Under the pieces are notes generated by a model. That model worked only from the letters and a program-made list of their open reading frames with translations, was not told the DNA's origin and did not search any database. Shown here piece by piece: positions 5,668-7,658 of a stretch of DNA of 7,658 bases (position 1 is the stretch's first letter; each line of letters begins with the position of its first letter). The position numbers and the translations under genes are program-made. Origin of the DNA: an uncultured Lachnospiraceae bacterium (GTDB lineage Bacteria; Bacillota; Clostridia; Lachnospirales; Lachnospiraceae); NCBI GenBank assembly GCA_910579085.1, contig CAJTRU010000009.1, forward strand, positions 1 through 7,658. The letters run 5' to 3'.

Positions 5668-7119
5668 CTATTCTTTTACAGAAGCTAGAAGCTCCCTTTT
5701 CATTTCATAATAAGCAGGTGTCATATCCAGGTAATGCCTGTGCGGGTATTCAAAACGCTGTTCCTCTATCCATATTTCATTGTCAAGCTGCTCCTTTACA
5801 TACTTTGCAATTTCCTGCACACCCCTTTTAGTGCCTGTAAACCTTCCATCTTTAAATACCTGTTTTTGCAGGTTTACAAAACGGCAGTCCTTAAAGCTTC
5901 TTCTCTTCCAAGGCTTTAACGGGTCAATATAACTAACTTCACTTAAATCCTCAAGTTTTTCATCATATTTTGCAATAATATCAGCAATAGCCTTATTATT
6001 TTCATCATAAACCCTGTAAAGCTTTTTAAGTCCTGGATTAGTAATTTTCTCTACATTTTCAGAAACCTTTATCCTAGGTTCAAACACACCATTATTCTCT
6101 ACAGCAGAGATTTTATAAACTGCACCAAAAACAGGTTCTGACTTGGATGTTATCAGCCTTTCACCAACCCCAAAACTGTCTATACGTGCCCCCTGTGTTA
6201 TAAGTGACTGTATTGTAAATTCATCAAGGCTGTTAGAAGCAACTATCATGCAGTCACAAAGCCCTGCATCATCAAGCATTTTCCTTGCTTTCTTTGAAAG
6301 GTATGCGAGGTCGCCGCTGTCAAGCCTTATGCCTTTTAAGCGCTTTCCCATTGGCTCTAGCACTTCTTTAGCTGTCCTTATTGCATTAGGTATTCCGCTC
6401 CTTAATACATCATATGTGTCAACAAGCAGCACTGTCATATCAGGGTATGTTTCTGCATATTTCTTAAATGCTGTAAATTCATCCTGGTAAAACATAACCC
6501 AGCTATGTGCCATAGTACCGCTTACTGGTATTCCAAACATCTGCCCTGCAAGCACGGTTGCCGTAGAAGAAGCACCCCCGATAAATGCTGCCCTTGCACC
6601 ATATACAGCAGCATCCATATTATGTGCCCTGCGTGCCCCGAAATCAGAAACAAGCCTGCCTGCCGCAGCATGGCATATCCTCCTTGTCTTGGTAGCAATA
6701 AGCGACTGGTGGTTTACTTCAAGAAGTATTGCTGTTTCTATAAGCTGTGCATCAACCAGCGGCGCAATAACAGTAATAACAGGCTCATCCGGGTACATAA
6801 CTGTACCCTCTTCAAGCGCATAGATATCTCCCCTGAATTCAAAACTTTTAAGATATTCTAAAAACCTCTCATCAAATATGCCAAGGCCTCTTAAATAAGC
6901 AATGTCCTTGTCATCAAAATGAAGGTTCTCAATATATTCTATAATCTGTCCAAGCCCCGCAAATATAGAAAATCCCCCTTTATCAGGGTTATTGCGGTAA
7001 AATACATCAAACACAACCTTTGTGCTAGTGTCATCACCCGTAAAATAACCATTGCCCATTGTAAGTTCATACAAATCCATTACCATGCTTAAATTTCTTG
7101 CTTCATTCTGTGTATTCAT
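5668..7119 (-). CDS. pncB: Nicotinate phosphoribosyltransferase
   Basis: This 483-residue protein is full length for the Gram-positive type. It catalyses ATP-assisted condensation of nicotinate with phosphoribosyl pyrophosphate to nicotinate mononucleotide, the entry step of the Preiss-Handler route to NAD, in the cytoplasm. Visible marks are MDLYELTMGNGYF (14-26), SGTMAHSW (200-207) with His205 as the expected phosphorylated residue, LLVDTYDVLRSGIPNA (231-246), GIRLDSGDLAY (263-273), MIVASNSLDEF (291-301) and FGVGERLITSKSEPVFGAVYK (316-336). A C-terminal accessory domain (about 360-480) follows. GGGAGA lies seven bases before the ATG. It sits 48 bases after the DUF1858 gene, with only a weak five-base-pair hairpin between (7135-7151), and 28 bases before the membrane protein. 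I see no convincing NiaR or NrtR operator or NAD riboswitch. Confidence 0.96.
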   Translation of the reverse strand: MNTQNEARNLSMVMDLYELTMGNGYFTGDDTSTKVVFDVFYRNNPDKGGFSIFAGLGQIIEYIENLHFDDKDIAYLRGLGIFDERFLEYLKSFEFRGDIYALEEGTVMYPDEPVITVIAPLVDAQLIETAILLEVNHQSLIATKTRRICHAAAGRLVSDFGARRAHNMDAAVYGARAAFIGGASSTATVLAGQMFGIPVSGTMAHSWVMFYQDEFTAFKKYAETYPDMTVLLVDTYDVLRSGIPNAIRTAKEVLEPMGKRLKGIRLDSGDLAYLSKKARKMLDDAGLCDCMIVASNSLDEFTIQSLITQGARIDSFGVGERLITSKSEPVFGAVYKISAVENNGVFEPRIKVSENVEKITNPGLKKLYRVYDENNKAIADIIAKYDEKLEDLSEVSYIDPLKPWKRRSFKDCRFVNLQKQVFKDGRFTGTKRGVQEIAKYVKEQLDNEIWIEEQRFEYPHRHYLDMTPAYYEMKRELLASVKE

Positions 7120-7167
7120 CCAATATTCTCCCTTATACGTCTAATGCGTATCTCTTATCTGGATATT

Positions 7168-7368
7168 TCAGGAATTGACTATAGCTGAATTTAATTTTTC
7201 AATTACAGTATCTAAATCCATTCCATGAACACCACATGCCTGCTCTAAAGTTTCCCTTGCTGATGAAGGGCATCTGACACACCCAAGCCCCATTTCATTA
7301 AATACACTAATAGTTTCCGGGTGGTACTGTAAAATAGCACCAATCAGTGAATATTTTGAAATAACCAT
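7168..7368 (-). CDS. DUF1858 domain protein (hybrid-cluster-protein-associated redox disulfide domain)
   Basis: This is a 66-residue cytoplasmic protein that is essentially one DUF1858 domain. The family signature is intact: SLIGAILQYHPETISVF (7-23), GLGCVRCPSSARETLEQAC (27-45) and HGMD (48-51). Cys30 and Cys33 form the C-x2-C pair and Cys45 is the third conserved cysteine. Members are thought to be small redox-active or metal-cluster-associated proteins, often near hybrid-cluster protein or fused to ScdA/Ric-type iron-sulfur repair proteins; no electron partner is seen here. The ATG at 7368 has GGAGGAG five bases upstream, while the longer frame from 7380 starts inside that site and has none. 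It is the first gene after the strong promoter and precedes pncB. A link between redox state and NAD supply is only suggested by position. Confidence 0.9.
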   Translation of the reverse strand: MVISKYSLIGAILQYHPETISVFNEMGLGCVRCPSSARETLEQACGVHGMDLDTVIEKLNSAIVNS

Positions 7369-7393
7369 GCTCTCCTCCATATACCAGTCTAAT

Positions 7394-7402
7394 ATTATAA
7401 CA
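7394..7402 (-). promoter_or_regulatory. Second extended -10 element close to the DUF1858 start
   Basis: The minus strand carries TGT followed by TATAAT, a full extended -10. No recognisable -35 lies at the right distance. If used, transcription would start only about 20 bases before the ATG at 7368, leaving room for little more than the ribosome binding site. It may be a chance match in very AT-rich DNA. Confidence 0.3.
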
Positions 7403-7437
7403 TAATAATATTACTTATTCTGGTTTCTTAAATAGAT

Positions 7438-7465
7438 ATTATACCAGATATTACAGGTTTTTCAA
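7438..7465 (-). promoter_or_regulatory. Strong sigma-A promoter of the DUF1858-pncB-membrane protein operon
   Basis: TTGAAA (7465 to 7460), a 16-base spacer and consensus TATAAT (7443 to 7438) read on the minus strand, with TGG just before the -10 forming an extended -10. Transcription should start near 7431, giving a leader of about 60 bases. CTGGTATA occurs at the -10 (7447-7440) and again just before the ribosome binding site (7387-7380), with an inverted ACCAG between them. The -35 lies between two conserved blocks of the neighbouring repeat. Confidence 0.75.
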
Positions 7466-7658
7466 CTTTTTTGGAAAACGGACGCAGTATTTCCGATGTT
7501 CCACTAAATTATTCCACTCCAGGAAAGTATGTCACAGACATGGCTTTTGCACGCATTATGTGTCATTAAGTTAAGGTAATATGCTGGAATTTAATAACTT
7601 TGGGCTGGCAAATCCAAAGTGTCTTACATGAACAAAGCACGCTTCCGCTTGGGCTCGC
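7451..7658 (+). repeat. Right edge repeat copy, running off the window
   Basis: Read on the plus strand, it starts with TTACAG (7451-7456), 16 bases, then GGAAAACGGACG (7473-7484), and reaches GCACGCTTCCGC (7637-7648). These are the same landmarks, at the same head spacing, as the left edge repeat in opposite orientation. Between them are two direct TTCCACT copies 13 bases apart (7499 and 7512) and two possible hairpins. In the first, GGAA-AA-CGGA pairs with TCCG-ATG-TTCC around 7473-7502. In the second, ACTTTGG (7597-7603) pairs exactly with CCAAAGT (7614-7620). The head-to-tail span is 176 bases, against 59 in the left copy. It could be a non-coding structured repeat or a decayed mobile element; no transposase is visible. 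Confidence 0.5.

Noticed and set aside
6143..6861. Plus-strand open frames opposite pncB
   Set aside because: They are antisense shadows of a clearly recognised, fully conserved enzyme gene.
1..7658. Whole window as one transposon bounded by inverted repeats
   Set aside because: The enclosed genes are mostly chromosomal housekeeping or conserved clusters. No transposase or integrase is present, and the end repeats differ in length. Independent insertions of a dispersed repeat are more likely.

Overview
The window looks like chromosomal DNA of a low-GC, anaerobic Firmicute, most likely of the family Lachnospiraceae. I base this on the AT-rich composition, strong GGAGG-type ribosome binding sites, and a gene set typical of that group: a DUF5685 protein next to a J-domain protein with a cysteine-rich tail, a DUF1858 redox-disulfide protein and a Firmicute-type nicotinate phosphoribosyltransferase. 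All ten genes I accept lie on the minus strand, so transcription runs from high to low coordinates. I see no tRNA, rRNA, CRISPR array, transposase or recognisable phage structural gene.

Right-hand unit (7368 down to 3984): a small DUF1858 protein, pncB (nicotinate salvage to NAD) and a large three-helix membrane protein with a big extracytoplasmic domain. The gaps between them are 48 and 28 bases. A near-consensus promoter with an extended -10 lies directly upstream, so these are probably one operon.

Left-hand unit (3792 down to 216): a second good promoter lies just past the end of the membrane-protein gene. It precedes a zinc-ribbon membrane protein, a DUF5685 protein (TTG start) and a J-domain/TPR-like protein. 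These three are packed with a 5-base gap and then an 8-base overlap, which suggests translational coupling and a shared function, possibly a membrane-linked DnaK co-chaperone module. After a 71-base gap come a 76-residue hypothetical protein, a 209-residue conserved protein with distant ThyX-like features, a truncated histidine phosphatase and an FlK-type hotdog thioesterase. These four may be read through from the same promoter; I found no convincing separate promoter.

Edges: bases 1 to about 118 and about 7450 to 7658 carry members of what looks like one dispersed repeat family, pointing outward in opposite orientations. They share a head block and a tail block but differ greatly in the length between them. 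The right-hand copy abuts, and may supply part of, the promoter of the pncB operon.

Several starts were moved inward from the longest open frame on ribosome-binding-site evidence. No gene-free stretch exceeds 300 bases; the largest (7369 to 7658) holds the promoter and the repeat. The most interesting leads are the edge repeats, the three-gene DUF5685/J-domain/zinc-ribbon module (DUF5685 has two Asp-rich motifs reminiscent of class I isoprenoid synthases) and the ThyX-like protein.
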